64,000 nt of DNA, taken from NCBI GenBank assembly GCA_036501625.1, contig DASXZY010000086.1, forward strand, positions 1 to 64,000, read 5' to 3'. Positions 1 to 8,214 of this stretch are shown piece after piece; the first letter of the stretch is position 1; every line of letters starts with the position of its first letter. The DNA comes from Palsa-1400 sp036501625 (lineage in GTDB: Bacteria > Verrucomicrobiota > Verrucomicrobiia > Limisphaerales > Palsa-1400). Below the pieces are notes generated by a model. That model searched no databases and was not told the DNA's origin. It saw only the letters and a list, made by a program, of their open reading frames with translations. The position numbers and the translations under genes are program-made.

Positions 1-256
1 TCAGTTCCTGCACGATCACGTCCGCTTCGCCGGCGACTTGGGCTTGGAGCGTCACGTCCGCGACGGCCGATTGATCTTTCGCGTTGACGATGATCGTTAC
101 GTCCGGAAAGGCGACGGACACGCTTTTGGCGGCCGCGCGCGCCGCCATTTGCCCCGGCAGCAAACGCGCCCCTGCTGCCAAAACAGAGGCGGTTTTAAAA
201 ACGAACGCCGCGAAATCCTCGGCGGAATCGCATTTGGCCAATGTTGCATCTGCCAA
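1..256 (-). CDS. Partial NTF2/SnoaL-like secreted protein, runs off left edge
   Basis: Only the N-terminal half (about 85 residues) is visible; the gene continues beyond the left edge. The frame is open and protein-like, with ARLLPGQMAARAAA and VTLQAQVAGEADV, which resemble small NTF2/SnoaL-fold proteins of Verrucomicrobiota (recalled, not searched). No ATG lies at a sensible start in this frame; TTG at 256 is the nearest start codon. A second frame opening with TTG at 291, just behind the stop of the upstream membrane-protein gene, would give a signal-peptide-like beginning (SRLGVAFSLTFW) before turning into nonsense, so a frameshift near 250 may separate signal peptide and body. Coding is likely, the exact start and function are not settled. 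Confidence 0.45.
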   Translation of the reverse strand, partial: MADATLAKCDSAEDFAAFVFKTASVLAAGARLLPGQMAARAAAKSVSVAFPDVTIIVNAKDQSAVADVTLQAQVAGEADVIVQEL

Positions 257-300
257 AACGTTAAAGAAAATGCCACGCCCAGTCGAGACAAGCCGGAGAT

Positions 301-834
301 TTATTGGCCTGATCCTTCCCGGTCTTGCTGCCGCCAGATCATGAGCATCAGCCAGATTTGCAGCAGCGCGGCCGACCACTGGATCGTCGCGAAAACCAGA
401 TACATGGTGTGCATTTTGCTGAATTGCTCGTAGTGATGAAGCTTGTGTCCTTGCGCTTCCAGGAAACGGTCAATCAGCGGGTGAATCATGAAAAGGGCCG
501 CTTGCGCAACGGCCATGATGTTCCAAGTCGCGGCCACGCCGAACCGCAGGCGTGTCGAAAGCCGACGCCAATCCGCCGCCAGCAGCCAGGCCAAAATAAC
601 CAAGACGCCCGCGCCGATGAGGTTGAGCCAGCGCGTGACCTGCTGGGTGATGAATCCCGTATCGCGCATGCTGTCAAGCACTCTCTCGGCAGTCGGAATT
701 ACAATCAGGGCATAAAATGTGAAGCCGCCCATCCATGCCGCCATCAGCAGAATATAACAGTAGCGTTTCCACAATGGACTCGCCCGGCCAGAACCTCTCT
801 GATCGCCGGGTTTAGACAAAATGCTTGTTTCCAT
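301..834 (-). CDS. Four-helix integral membrane protein, TMEM205/DUF4149-like topology
   Basis: The product has 177 residues if it starts at ATG 834; an upstream extension to 945 looks non-coding. Four hydrophobic segments are visible, at about residues 22-45, 68-88, 97-119 and 147-172, with a His-rich stretch (GHKLHHYEQF) before the last helix. Length and topology recall the TMEM205/DUF4149 type of small membrane proteins, but no diagnostic motif was recognised and the function is unknown. It lies between a small lipoprotein gene upstream and the partial gene at the left edge, whose possible start at 291 is only ten bases after this stop, suggesting co-transcription. Confidence 0.7.
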   Translation of the reverse strand: METSILSKPGDQRGSGRASPLWKRYCYILLMAAWMGGFTFYALIVIPTAERVLDSMRDTGFITQQVTRWLNLIGAGVLVILAWLLAADWRRLSTRLRFGVAATWNIMAVAQAALFMIHPLIDRFLEAQGHKLHHYEQFSKMHTMYLVFATIQWSAALLQIWLMLMIWRQQDREGSGQ

Positions 835-966
835 GCGGATGGATGAATTTGGAAGGCATGAGCGAGCCGGCGGTTGTAAAGCGTGCGGGAATCCCAAGTT
901 CAAAGAATCTCCCCACTGGCATCCGTTTGACCCATCCCATTCCATCGGACACAGCGAGGAACCTTT

Positions 967-1137
967 TCATTCTTGGGGCGGTTCTTCGGGGCCGAAGAAA
1001 TCCCTTAACAAAGTGTTAGTGGCATCAGGCCGATCAGACGCCAGAACTTTCTGTTTCGGATTCGCGCAACCAGCAAGGATCACCACTCCTAAATACAATG
1101 GGCTCCAACCCAGTTTGCTGATTTGTCTTTCAGGCAT
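967..1137 (-). CDS. Small lipoprotein, 56 aa
   Basis: A short open frame starting at ATG 1137 encodes MPERQISKLGWSPLYLGV followed by VILAGC, a classic lipobox with Cys24 as the lipidation site. The mature peptide is only about 33 residues, charged and proline-rich, ending FFGPEEPPQE. The reading frame, signal peptide and lipobox fit together too well for chance, although no strong Shine-Dalgarno is visible. It is followed by the four-helix membrane protein after 132 bases on the same strand. Very small lipoproteins of this kind are often missed by gene callers. The function is unknown; an outer-membrane or inner-membrane anchored peptide is an inference. Confidence 0.6.
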   Translation of the reverse strand: MPERQISKLGWSPLYLGVVILAGCANPKQKVLASDRPDATNTLLRDFFGPEEPPQE

Positions 1138-1314
1138 GCGGGCAAACTAATTGGCCCCCAGACGCACGTCAAACACAAGGAATTGACCCTTCCGAACCGC
1201 GATCATTTGAAAGGGCCAGCCGACTTAGGACGTTGTTTATCAATCCTCACTCTTTTGCACTTTTAGTCCTTTTCAAACGATTTGGCGCTTTGCTCCAGCC
1301 ATAAAGCAATGTTC

Positions 1315-1770
1315 TCACGGCGCCGGGTGCGGTGGCAAGAAAAAGTGCCAGCCGCAAATGCAAAAGGTGGAGGACACCTGCCTTCGCAACTTTGAAGCAT
1401 GGTCAGCCGGGCGTTCTTCAACGCGCTTCCTCCTTCTTACTCGCATCTTGTCCTTTAATCCGAAAATCACCACCCATGGGAATAAAAAGGGTGAAAGGGG
1501 AACGCAAATTCCAAGGAGGAACAGAAATACGAAGACCGGGCCCATGATGTCGGTGCCATAACCCTTGGCCTTCGCGAGGCTGAAACTTCCTGCCATCCAC
1601 ATCGTTACGGTTGCCAGATACACAAGAACCAGAAGCGCTTTCCAGCCATCGCTCATCGTGCCCGCTCGCAAGTCTGGCAGCGCGTCGCGCAACATAAAGC
1701 CGCACAAAACGGCCATGCCCAACCCGGCGGCAAGTTGGATGATTCCTCTGTTGCGATGTTTGGGAATCAT
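1315..1770 (-). CDS. Small membrane protein, three predicted helices
   Basis: Starting at ATG 1770 (MIPKHRNRGIIQLAAG) the product has 151 residues. Hydrophobic segments lie near residues 9-28, 44-65 and 74-101, and the C-terminal 45 residues are basic and probably cytoplasmic. The longer reading upstream to 2007 overlaps the divergently transcribed DUF481 gene and looks non-coding. Composition is typical of a real membrane protein, with a tyrosine/glycine-containing loop (KAKGYGTDIMG). No family was recognised. Its promoter would lie in the roughly 220 bases shared with the divergent DUF481 gene. Confidence 0.6.
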   Translation of the reverse strand: MIPKHRNRGIIQLAAGLGMAVLCGFMLRDALPDLRAGTMSDGWKALLVLVYLATVTMWMAGSFSLAKAKGYGTDIMGPVFVFLFLLGICVPLSPFLFPWVVIFGLKDKMRVRRRKRVEERPADHASKLRRQVSSTFCICGWHFFLPPHPAP

Positions 1771-1990
1771 GGTCTGAAACGCACTGGCGCAATAGGATGC
1801 CGGCCCAGCGTCCAAAATCAAACTTTTTAATCTACCCTTCCGGCCGGCCAAGCCTATCGGCGCGAAGGCGGCGATGCAAAAATGCTCCTCTTTATGCTTG
1901 CGGCGGCGGCCTGCCCGCTTTAACGTGCGCGGCTCTGTTAAAGGCGCGATGAAGAGCGCCCAAAAATTCCCAATCAGGCAGAGAATAAAC

Positions 1991-2824
1991 ATGACTAGAA
2001 GAAACATGACATCCAGAATGAAAGCATTGCCGGCGGTTGTGGCCGCTCTTTTGTTGGCGGCCGCTTGCGCCGCGCAGGCTCAATCCAGCGCCACCCAGAC
2101 CAATTCCACCTCCACCACAACCAATATCCCGCCCAAGCCTCCGCTCCCGCCGCCCATGCACGGCTGGAAGAGCAGCATCTCTCTCGGCGTGACCATCGCC
2201 CGCGGCAATACGGACACCACCATGCTTTCCGCCACGGCCGCGACGGAGAAAAAATGGCTCCAAAACGATTTGGCATTCGGGGCCGACGGCCTTTACGGCG
2301 AATCCAAAGTGCCCAACCAGCCACAGCAGGAAACCGCCGAAACCCTTCACGGCTTTTCCCAATACAACCGCACCGTGGTGGACGGTCTTTACTACTACTT
2401 CCGCGCCGACGGCTTCCACGACGGCATTGCGGACATCAAGTACCGCGTCACCCTCGCCCCGGGTGTCGGTTACTATTTTATTACCAACAACACGATGGAC
2501 CTGAGCGCGGAAATGGGCCCTGGTTACATTCGGGAGCAATTGGATGGCGAAACTGAGAGCTTCGCCACGTTGCGCATCGGCGAGAAATTCCATTACAACA
2601 TCAGCTCCACCGCCAAGGTCTGGGAAATCGCCGAGTACCTCCCGCAAATTGACCAGTTTAACAATTATATTGTCAATCTGGAGCTGGGCATCGATGCTGC
2701 CCTGAACAAGAAAAAAAACCTGAGCCTGCGAACGATCTTGCGGGACAGTTATAACAACGTTCCGGCGGCTGGGCGCCTCAAGAATGATCTCCAGATCATC
2801 GCGGGGCTGGCCTACAAATTCTAG
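1991..2824 (+). CDS. DUF481 family outer-membrane protein (YdiY-like)
   Basis: The protein has 277 residues from ATG 1991; starts at 2006 and 2018 are also possible and all give a signal peptide ending near CAAQAQS. After a Ser/Thr/Pro-rich linker the body begins GWKSSISLGVTIARGNTD, the typical opening of DUF481 proteins, which are predicted beta-barrels related to E. coli YdiY. The rest alternates short amphipathic strands and ends LQIIAGLAYKF with a terminal Phe, as expected for an outer-membrane barrel. The EF-hand membrane protein gene starts five bases after the stop, so the two are probably one transcript. The role of DUF481 proteins is poorly defined. Confidence 0.85.
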   Translation: MTRRNMTSRMKALPAVVAALLLAAACAAQAQSSATQTNSTSTTTNIPPKPPLPPPMHGWKSSISLGVTIARGNTDTTMLSATAATEKKWLQNDLAFGADGLYGESKVPNQPQQETAETLHGFSQYNRTVVDGLYYYFRADGFHDGIADIKYRVTLAPGVGYYFITNNTMDLSAEMGPGYIREQLDGETESFATLRIGEKFHYNISSTAKVWEIAEYLPQIDQFNNYIVNLELGIDAALNKKKNLSLRTILRDSYNNVPAAGRLKNDLQIIAGLAYKF

Positions 2825-2829
2825 CCGCG

Positions 2830-5100
2830 ATGGCCGCTTCCCAAACGACAACACACCGCTGGCGCTTCTTTCGCGCCGGCGGATTCGACCAGGTCAAATT
2901 GGAGACCGGGGCGGACTTGATGAGCCTCGACCAATTGGACCAGAAATTGTGGGTCGCGCTGGCGTGCCCCATTTCCGGCCTGGAGTTTGATCCCAAAACG
3001 GCCGCTTTGATTGACACCGACCATGACGGCCGCATCCGCGCGCCGGAGCTGATCGCCGCAGTCAAATGGGCCGGCCTGGTTCTAAAAAGCCCGGACCTGC
3101 TCATCAAGGGCGGGGGAGATTCGCTTCCGCTTTCGGTTATCAATGAGGCCGTTCCGGAAGGCGCGGCCCTCCTCGCAGCCGCGAGGCAAGTGCTCGCCCA
3201 GGTAGGACACCCGAACGCCCCGGGGGTTTCGCTGAAGGATGCCGCCGGCATGGGCAAGATTTTCGCCGGCACGCTTTTCAATGGCGACGGCGTCATCGTC
3301 CCTGAATCCGGCGGCGGCACGGATGCCAAAAGCGTCATCGAGGATATCGCCGCCTGCATGGGAACCGTCCCGGACCGCTCCGGCAAACCGGGCATCGACC
3401 AGCTCAAGGCGGATGCTTTCTTCGCGGAATGCGCGGCCTTTGACGATTGGTGGAAGGATGCCGAACGCGACGCCGACGCCAGCCTGCCTTTAGGCGAAAA
3501 AACGCCGGACGCTGCCGCAGCCGTCAACGCCATCCGGGCCAAGGTCGATGATTATTTTGGGCGCTGCCGGCTGGCCGCGTTCGATTCGCGGGCCACGTGG
3601 TGGCTCAATCGCAAGGAAGACGATTACGCGGCCATTTTAGCGAAAAACGTCAGCATCGACGTGAGCGAACTGGCCGGTTTTCCGCTGGCTCAGGCCGCCG
3701 CGGGCAAGCCGCTGCCGTTGCAGGGAGCGGTCAATCCCGCCTGCGCCGCTGCCGTGGCCGCCTTGCGGGAGCAGGCCGTCAAACCCATGTTGGGAGATAA
3801 ATTAGAATTGACGGAAGCGGATTGGGCCGCCGTGCAGGCGCGCCTGGCGCCGTTTGTGAAAAGGCAAGCGAACCAGGCCGGCCCGTTGGCAGCCAAATTG
3901 GGCTTGGCCCGCGTCCGCCACTTGCTCGGCGGCTCCGCGCGCAAGGACATCGACAATCTGCTGGCCAAGGATTTGAGTTACAAGCTCCAGGCCGAGTCCA
4001 TCGGCAACGTGGAACGGATCATCCGCTACGTCCGCGACCTGTATTACCTGTGCGTCAATTTTGTCAACTTTAAGAATCTTTACGCGGGCGAAGCGCCGGC
4101 CATTTTCCAGGCGGGCGTGCTCTACCTGGACCAGCGCTCGTGCCATCTTTGTTTGACAGTCGAAGACGCGGCCCGGCACGCCGCCATGGCCGGCCTGGCG
4201 GGCGCGTTCCTGGCTTACGCCGATTGCGTCCGCAAAGGCACGGGCGAAAAGATGAGCATCGTCGCCATTTTCTCCCAGGGCGACGATGAAAACGTGATGG
4301 TCGGCCGCAACGGGATTTTCTACGACCGCAAAGGGCTGGATTACGACGCAACCATCACTCGCCTCCTGCCGAATCCGATCAGCCTGCGGGAAGCTTTTTG
4401 GTCGCCATACAAAAAAGCCGTTCGCCTGGTGGAAGAGCAGGTTTCCCGGCGCGTTTCCACGGCGGGTTCCTCCGTCCAGTCGCAACTGGCGAGCGATATG
4501 AAGGGCGCCCCGCCCGCGCCCGCGTCCGCCCCAGCCGCCGCCGCGGCTCCGGCGGCAGCCAAGTCGAAGTTCGATCCCAGCGTGGTGGCCTTGATCAGCG
4601 TGGCGGTCGGAAGCCTCGCGGCCGCGTTCACAACTTTCCTGGCGTTTCTGGGGAAATTCGAAGCCTGGCAGCTTCCGCTGCTGGCCTGCGGCATCATGCT
4701 CATCATTTCCGGGCCGTCGGTGTTGCTGGCCTTTTTCAAACTGCGCCGGCGCAATCTCGGCCCGATTCTCGATGCCAATGGCTGGGCCATCAATACTGCC
4801 GCCCGCATCAACGTGCCGTTCGGCGCCCGGATGACGGACATCGCGCAATTGCCGCCCGGCTCGACCATCGACATTCACGACCACTACGCGGAGAAAACGG
4901 CCGCGTGGCCCAAATTTTTGGCGGTCGTGCTTTTTATCGGCTGGCTGTTCCTGATTATTTGGGACGTCGGCATACTTTACTCCATTACCAAGGATTGGTC
5001 ATGGGGCCCGCTGGGCAAACCCCCGGCTGCCGACGGGCCAAAAAAAGAAAACGCAAAAACGCCGGAACCGGAGCCGGCAGCGGCCGCGAAGCAGCCTTGA
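2830..5100 (+). CDS. Large EF-hand-containing membrane protein, unknown function
   Basis: The product is 756 residues long. Near residue 62 there is a canonical calcium-binding EF-hand loop (DTDHDGRIRAPE, with Asp at positions 1, 3 and 5 and Glu at 12). About 500 further residues form a soluble region with no family recognised. An Ala/Pro linker of about 30 residues (from about 558) leads to hydrophobic segments near 585-610, 618-640 and 695-720, so the C-terminus is membrane-embedded and ends in a Pro/Glu/Ala-rich tail. No signal peptide is present, placing the N-terminal domain in the cytoplasm. The gene is coupled to the upstream DUF481 gene. A calcium-responsive role is inference only. 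Confidence 0.8.
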   Translation: MAASQTTTHRWRFFRAGGFDQVKLETGADLMSLDQLDQKLWVALACPISGLEFDPKTAALIDTDHDGRIRAPELIAAVKWAGLVLKSPDLLIKGGGDSLPLSVINEAVPEGAALLAAARQVLAQVGHPNAPGVSLKDAAGMGKIFAGTLFNGDGVIVPESGGGTDAKSVIEDIAACMGTVPDRSGKPGIDQLKADAFFAECAAFDDWWKDAERDADASLPLGEKTPDAAAAVNAIRAKVDDYFGRCRLAAFDSRATWWLNRKEDDYAAILAKNVSIDVSELAGFPLAQAAAGKPLPLQGAVNPACAAAVAALREQAVKPMLGDKLELTEADWAAVQARLAPFVKRQANQAGPLAAKLGLARVRHLLGGSARKDIDNLLAKDLSYKLQAESIGNVERIIRYVRDLYYLCVNFVNFKNLYAGEAPAIFQAGVLYLDQRSCHLCLTVEDAARHAAMAGLAGAFLAYADCVRKGTGEKMSIVAIFSQGDDENVMVGRNGIFYDRKGLDYDATITRLLPNPISLREAFWSPYKKAVRLVEEQVSRRVSTAGSSVQSQLASDMKGAPPAPASAPAAAAAPAAAKSKFDPSVVALISVAVGSLAAAFTTFLAFLGKFEAWQLPLLACGIMLIISGPSVLLAFFKLRRRNLGPILDANGWAINTAARINVPFGARMTDIAQLPPGSTIDIHDHYAEKTAAWPKFLAVVLFIGWLFLIIWDVGILYSITKDWSWGPLGKPPAADGPKKENAKTPEPEPAAAAKQP

Positions 5101-5134
5101 TACTTGCTCAATCGCGCTGTCCGGGTTAATGTAA

Positions 5135-5905
5135 GTGACTGAAATGCGGCTTTCCCTGCCAGAACATTACCATACGCTGGCGCCCTTCCGCGAGTTTTTC
5201 AGCGAGGGCGTGCCAGTCTTCATGTACCACAAGATTGCCACGCGCCCGCGCAAGGCGCGGCTCAAAGGGCTTTACGTAACGCCCGCGAATTTTACGCGGC
5301 AATTAGAGGAGTTGAACGAAAGCGGCTTCGCCACCTGCTCGCTGGGCGACGCCTGCCATAATGGCACAACGGCTCCGCGTGTCGCGCTGACCTTCGACGA
5401 CGGCTTCCGCAACGTTTTCCAAAACGCCCTCGCGCCGCTGGCTCAATTCCATTGGCGCGCTTTGCAATTTCTGGTGCCCAACTGCATCGGCCAGCGCAAT
5501 GAATGGGACCTGCGCGAAGGCGAAGTGCCGGAAGCGTTGATGGACGCCGCCGAAGTGCGCGACTGGCTCGGCGCGGGACACGCCATTGGCTCGCATTCCC
5601 TTTCCCACGCGCGCCTGACCCGCCTGACGCTCCGCGACGCCCGCGAGGAAATTTTCGCCAGCAAGAAAAAACTGGAGGACACCTTCGGCGTGCCGGTCGA
5701 ACATTTTTGCTATCCTTACGGCGATTGGAACGAAGCGGTGCGCGAGCTGGTCATCGAAGCCGGCTACCGCACCGCCTGCACGACGGAATTCGGCGTCAAC
5801 ACGCCCGCCACGCCGCCCTTCGCGTTGCATCGCATCACCGTGCGCCATCCGACTCGCACGCTCCGCACGCTCAAGCGGCGGTTGCTCGGCAGCCTCACGC
5901 TTTAA
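5135..5905 (+). CDS. Polysaccharide deacetylase family protein (CE4/NodB fold)
   Basis: The 256-residue protein starts at GTG 5135; ATG 5144 is an in-frame alternative. It carries the NodB signature TFDDGF near residue 87, with the catalytic and metal-binding Asp pair, and the metal-binding SHSLSHARL (H-x3-H) about 60 residues later. Late motifs HFCYPYGDWN and GYRTACTTEFGVN fit motifs 3 to 5 of the family. Such enzymes remove N- or O-acyl groups from polysaccharides. No signal peptide is visible, so it may be cytosolic or act on lipid-linked glycans. It converges with tadA, leaving six bases between stops. Confidence 0.88.
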   Translation: MTEMRLSLPEHYHTLAPFREFFSEGVPVFMYHKIATRPRKARLKGLYVTPANFTRQLEELNESGFATCSLGDACHNGTTAPRVALTFDDGFRNVFQNALAPLAQFHWRALQFLVPNCIGQRNEWDLREGEVPEALMDAAEVRDWLGAGHAIGSHSLSHARLTRLTLRDAREEIFASKKKLEDTFGVPVEHFCYPYGDWNEAVRELVIEAGYRTACTTEFGVNTPATPPFALHRITVRHPTRTLRTLKRRLLGSLTL

Positions 5906-5911
5906 ACGAAG

Positions 5912-6379
5912 TCAATTTTTCCGGCGCTGCTGGGCGAAAAAATCGCGCAGCAAGGCCCGGCATTCAGCCTCGCGCAGGCCGCTGGTGATTTCGCAGCGAT
6001 GATTAAGCGACGGAAATTGCAGCAGATTGAGCGCGCTCCCGGCCGCGCCAGCCTTGTCGTCATACGCGCCGAAGACCACGCGCGCCAGGCGGACATGCAC
6101 CATCGCCCCCGCGCACATCGGGCAGGGTTCTTTTGTCACGTATAAAGTGCAATCCGTCAGCCGCCAGTCCCCGGCCGCCTCCTCGGCCTGGGTCATGGCC
6201 AGCATTTCCGCGTGGGCGGTGGCATCCTTGAGCAATTCAATCTGGTTGTAAGCGCGCGCGATGATCCGCCCCTCCCGCGCGATGACCGCCCCTACCGGCA
6301 CTTCCTCGGCCTCAGCCGCGCGGGCCGCCTGGCGCAATGCTTCGCCCATGAAATAATGATCGCTGGTCAAATCAATCAT
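5912..6379 (-). CDS. tadA: tRNA-specific adenosine deaminase TadA
   Basis: The 155-residue protein is the expected length for TadA, which converts A34 of tRNA-Arg(ACG) to inosine. The zinc and catalytic motif TAHAEMLA and the Cys pair in EPCPMCAGA are both intact, as is the conserved NQIELLKD region before them. The start overlaps the stop of the Nudix gene by eight bases, so the two are translationally coupled at the end of the minus-strand run that begins near 12.2 kb. Related guanine or cytosine deaminases share the fold, but the PCPMCAGA form and the VVFGAYDDKAGA stretch favour TadA. Confidence 0.92.
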   Translation of the reverse strand: MIDLTSDHYFMGEALRQAARAAEAEEVPVGAVIAREGRIIARAYNQIELLKDATAHAEMLAMTQAEEAAGDWRLTDCTLYVTKEPCPMCAGAMVHVRLARVVFGAYDDKAGAAGSALNLLQFPSLNHRCEITSGLREAECRALLRDFFAQQRRKN

Positions 6380-6866
6380 GGGCCGCCTCCATCTGCCAGT
6401 CGTGCCCGCCGCCGGGATGGCAGCGGCAATGCGCGGCGAAAAACCGGCCGCGATGCTGCCAGAACAGCGGCCAAATTTGCTCCGCGTCCGTGCGGGGAAT
6501 GGGAAGCGTCTTGATCCGATCCGGTGCGAAAAACGCGAATTCTCCCTCTCGATGAGGCGGCGGCAGCCGCTCTATGCTCGGCTTGACCTCGAACAAAAAC
6601 ATGAGCCAGTGCGCCTGGCCCTCGCAGCCGTGTTCGCTGACGATCCCTGTCAAATGCAAATCGCGCGGCGCCAGGGTCTGGCTAATTTCCTCCTGGGCCT
6701 CGCGGCAGGCGCAGGCGTAGGGCGACTCGCCTTCGTCCATATTCAACTTTCCGCCGCACGGGCTCCACAGGCCGAGATTCGGCTCCTGGGCGCGGCGCAT
6801 GAGCAGCACTTCCCCTTGCCGGTTGAAACAATAGAGCAGCGTGGCGATTTTGTAGGGCAGCGTCAT
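6372..6866 (-). CDS. Nudix hydrolase
   Basis: The 164-residue protein contains a Nudix box: GGKLNMDEGES followed by REAQEEISQ, matching G-x5-E-x7-REUxEExGU except that the late Gly is Ser. The N-terminus (IATLLYCFNRQGEVLLMRR) is typical of MutT-like enzymes that hydrolyse nucleoside diphosphate derivatives such as 8-oxo-dGTP or ADP-ribose. The substrate cannot be named from sequence. A His/Cys-rich tail (HCRCHPGGGHDW) near the C-terminus is unusual and might bind metal. It sits twelve bases after the beta-propeller gene and overlaps tadA. Confidence 0.85.
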   Translation of the reverse strand: MTLPYKIATLLYCFNRQGEVLLMRRAQEPNLGLWSPCGGKLNMDEGESPYACACREAQEEISQTLAPRDLHLTGIVSEHGCEGQAHWLMFLFEVKPSIERLPPPHREGEFAFFAPDRIKTLPIPRTDAEQIWPLFWQHRGRFFAAHCRCHPGGGHDWQMEAAHD

Positions 6867-6878
6867 CCGGCGGGCGGG

Positions 6879-8177
6879 CTATTTTTTCCCGATGCAATAC
6901 AGATGCCCGGACGACCGGATGAACAGGCAGCCTTGCGCGGCGGCGATGGTCGAATGGCTCAATGCCTGGTCGCCCTGGTCCGCCTCGCCCATGCTTGTTG
7001 TTGACAGCACTTTGCCGTCCGCCGCCGAAAGCACCACCGCGGTGGCCCGTTCGCTGAAACAATAGACTTTTCCATCCGCTCCCGTGGGCGACGCGCGGAA
7101 AATCTCATGAAGCCCCAGCGGCTGCTTCCATTTGACTTTTCCGCTGGCCGGCTCCGCGCAATACAAAACCTGCCGGTCGCCGTCGAGGACGAATAATTCG
7201 TTTTGGTAGAAAAGCGGCGTCGGGCAATCGGTCGTGAATTCATGCGAGCTCCAAGCCAGCCCGCTGGTGGTGATGTCGCCCGAACCACATTGGCGAAAGG
7301 TGAGGAATGGATACCGCTTGGGGCCGCAGACAAAGATCAATCCGTCCGCCACCAGCGGCGAAGGAACCAGGCGCGAGGCCGAACGTTCGTTCAAATTGAC
7401 CAGCCCGCCGCCGCGCCAAAGTTCATCGCCCGTGGCCGCGTCCTCGCCTGTCACATAACCGCCGCCCACCACCACAATTTGCGTCTTGCCATCGCACTCG
7501 CACGGCATGGGCGTCGAGTAAGCCTCCTGCGTTTCGGCAAGGGCATCGGTGGGCCGGACATGGCGCCAGATATTGGAACCGGTGGCCGGGTTCAGGCAGA
7601 GGACGAACGACTCCGCCGGCCCGCGCCGCAAAACCTCCACGTAGAGGCGGTCTTTGTAAAGCAGCGGCGTGCAGCCGTAGAGCCAATTGATGACGAAGCG
7701 CCCGTATTCCTCAGTCAAATGCCGCTCCCAAAGCGGCTTGCCGGAAAAATCATAGGCGGCGATGTCGCCCGTGCCGAAGGTGGTCCAAACCGTCTGGCCA
7801 TCCGTGATGGGCGAGGGCGAGGCGAGGTTGTTGCGGCCTTTGGCGCGGTTGCCGGTGCTGGCCTGTTGCTGCCAGCGCGTTTTGCCAGTCTGGCGGTCGA
7901 GGCACATCAGCAGCAAATTGCCGTCCGCATCCGGGCTGTTGACGAAAACCGAATCGTTCCAAACGATGGGCGTGGCATGGGACGGGCCGGGCAATGGAAC
8001 CGACCACAACACGTTCTCCGTTTTGCTGAAAGAATCCGGCAGATGGGTTTCGGAGGTGGAGCCATTGAGGAAAGGCCCGCGCCACTGCGGCCAATTTTCT
8101 CCAAGGCACGAAAACACCGCCGCGCCCAGCCAGCATCCGAGCGCGATAACGGCCACATTTTGGCGAAACATTTTCAC
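6879..8177 (-). CDS. Secreted PQQ-like beta-propeller repeat protein
   Basis: Translation starts at GTG 8177 or ATG 8171, giving about 432 residues with a signal peptide (VAVIALGCWLGAAVF). Directly after it comes NWPQWRGP, the hallmark opening of verrucomicrobial and planctomycetal PQQ-like beta-propeller proteins. Repeats of the WD40/PQQ type follow, each with a variant of DRQTGKTRW or DAATGDELWRGGG. The fold resembles BamB and quinoprotein dehydrogenases, but no dehydrogenase active site was recognised, so a binding or scaffold role is likelier. A second such gene lies upstream at 10539-12155, with comB and a membrane protein between them. Confidence 0.85.
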   Translation of the reverse strand: MKMFRQNVAVIALGCWLGAAVFSCLGENWPQWRGPFLNGSTSETHLPDSFSKTENVLWSVPLPGPSHATPIVWNDSVFVNSPDADGNLLLMCLDRQTGKTRWQQQASTGNRAKGRNNLASPSPITDGQTVWTTFGTGDIAAYDFSGKPLWERHLTEEYGRFVINWLYGCTPLLYKDRLYVEVLRRGPAESFVLCLNPATGSNIWRHVRPTDALAETQEAYSTPMPCECDGKTQIVVVGGGYVTGEDAATGDELWRGGGLVNLNERSASRLVPSPLVADGLIFVCGPKRYPFLTFRQCGSGDITTSGLAWSSHEFTTDCPTPLFYQNELFVLDGDRQVLYCAEPASGKVKWKQPLGLHEIFRASPTGADGKVYCFSERATAVVLSAADGKVLSTTSMGEADQGDQALSHSTIAAAQGCLFIRSSGHLYCIGKK

Positions 8178-8214
8178 ATTCGTATTGATTCACCAAACGC
8201 GCGGCGAAGCAAAT

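Noticed and set aside
821..1150. 109-codon frame on the plus strand
   Set aside because: It overlaps the start of a membrane protein and the small lipoprotein on the other strand, and its composition is not protein-like.
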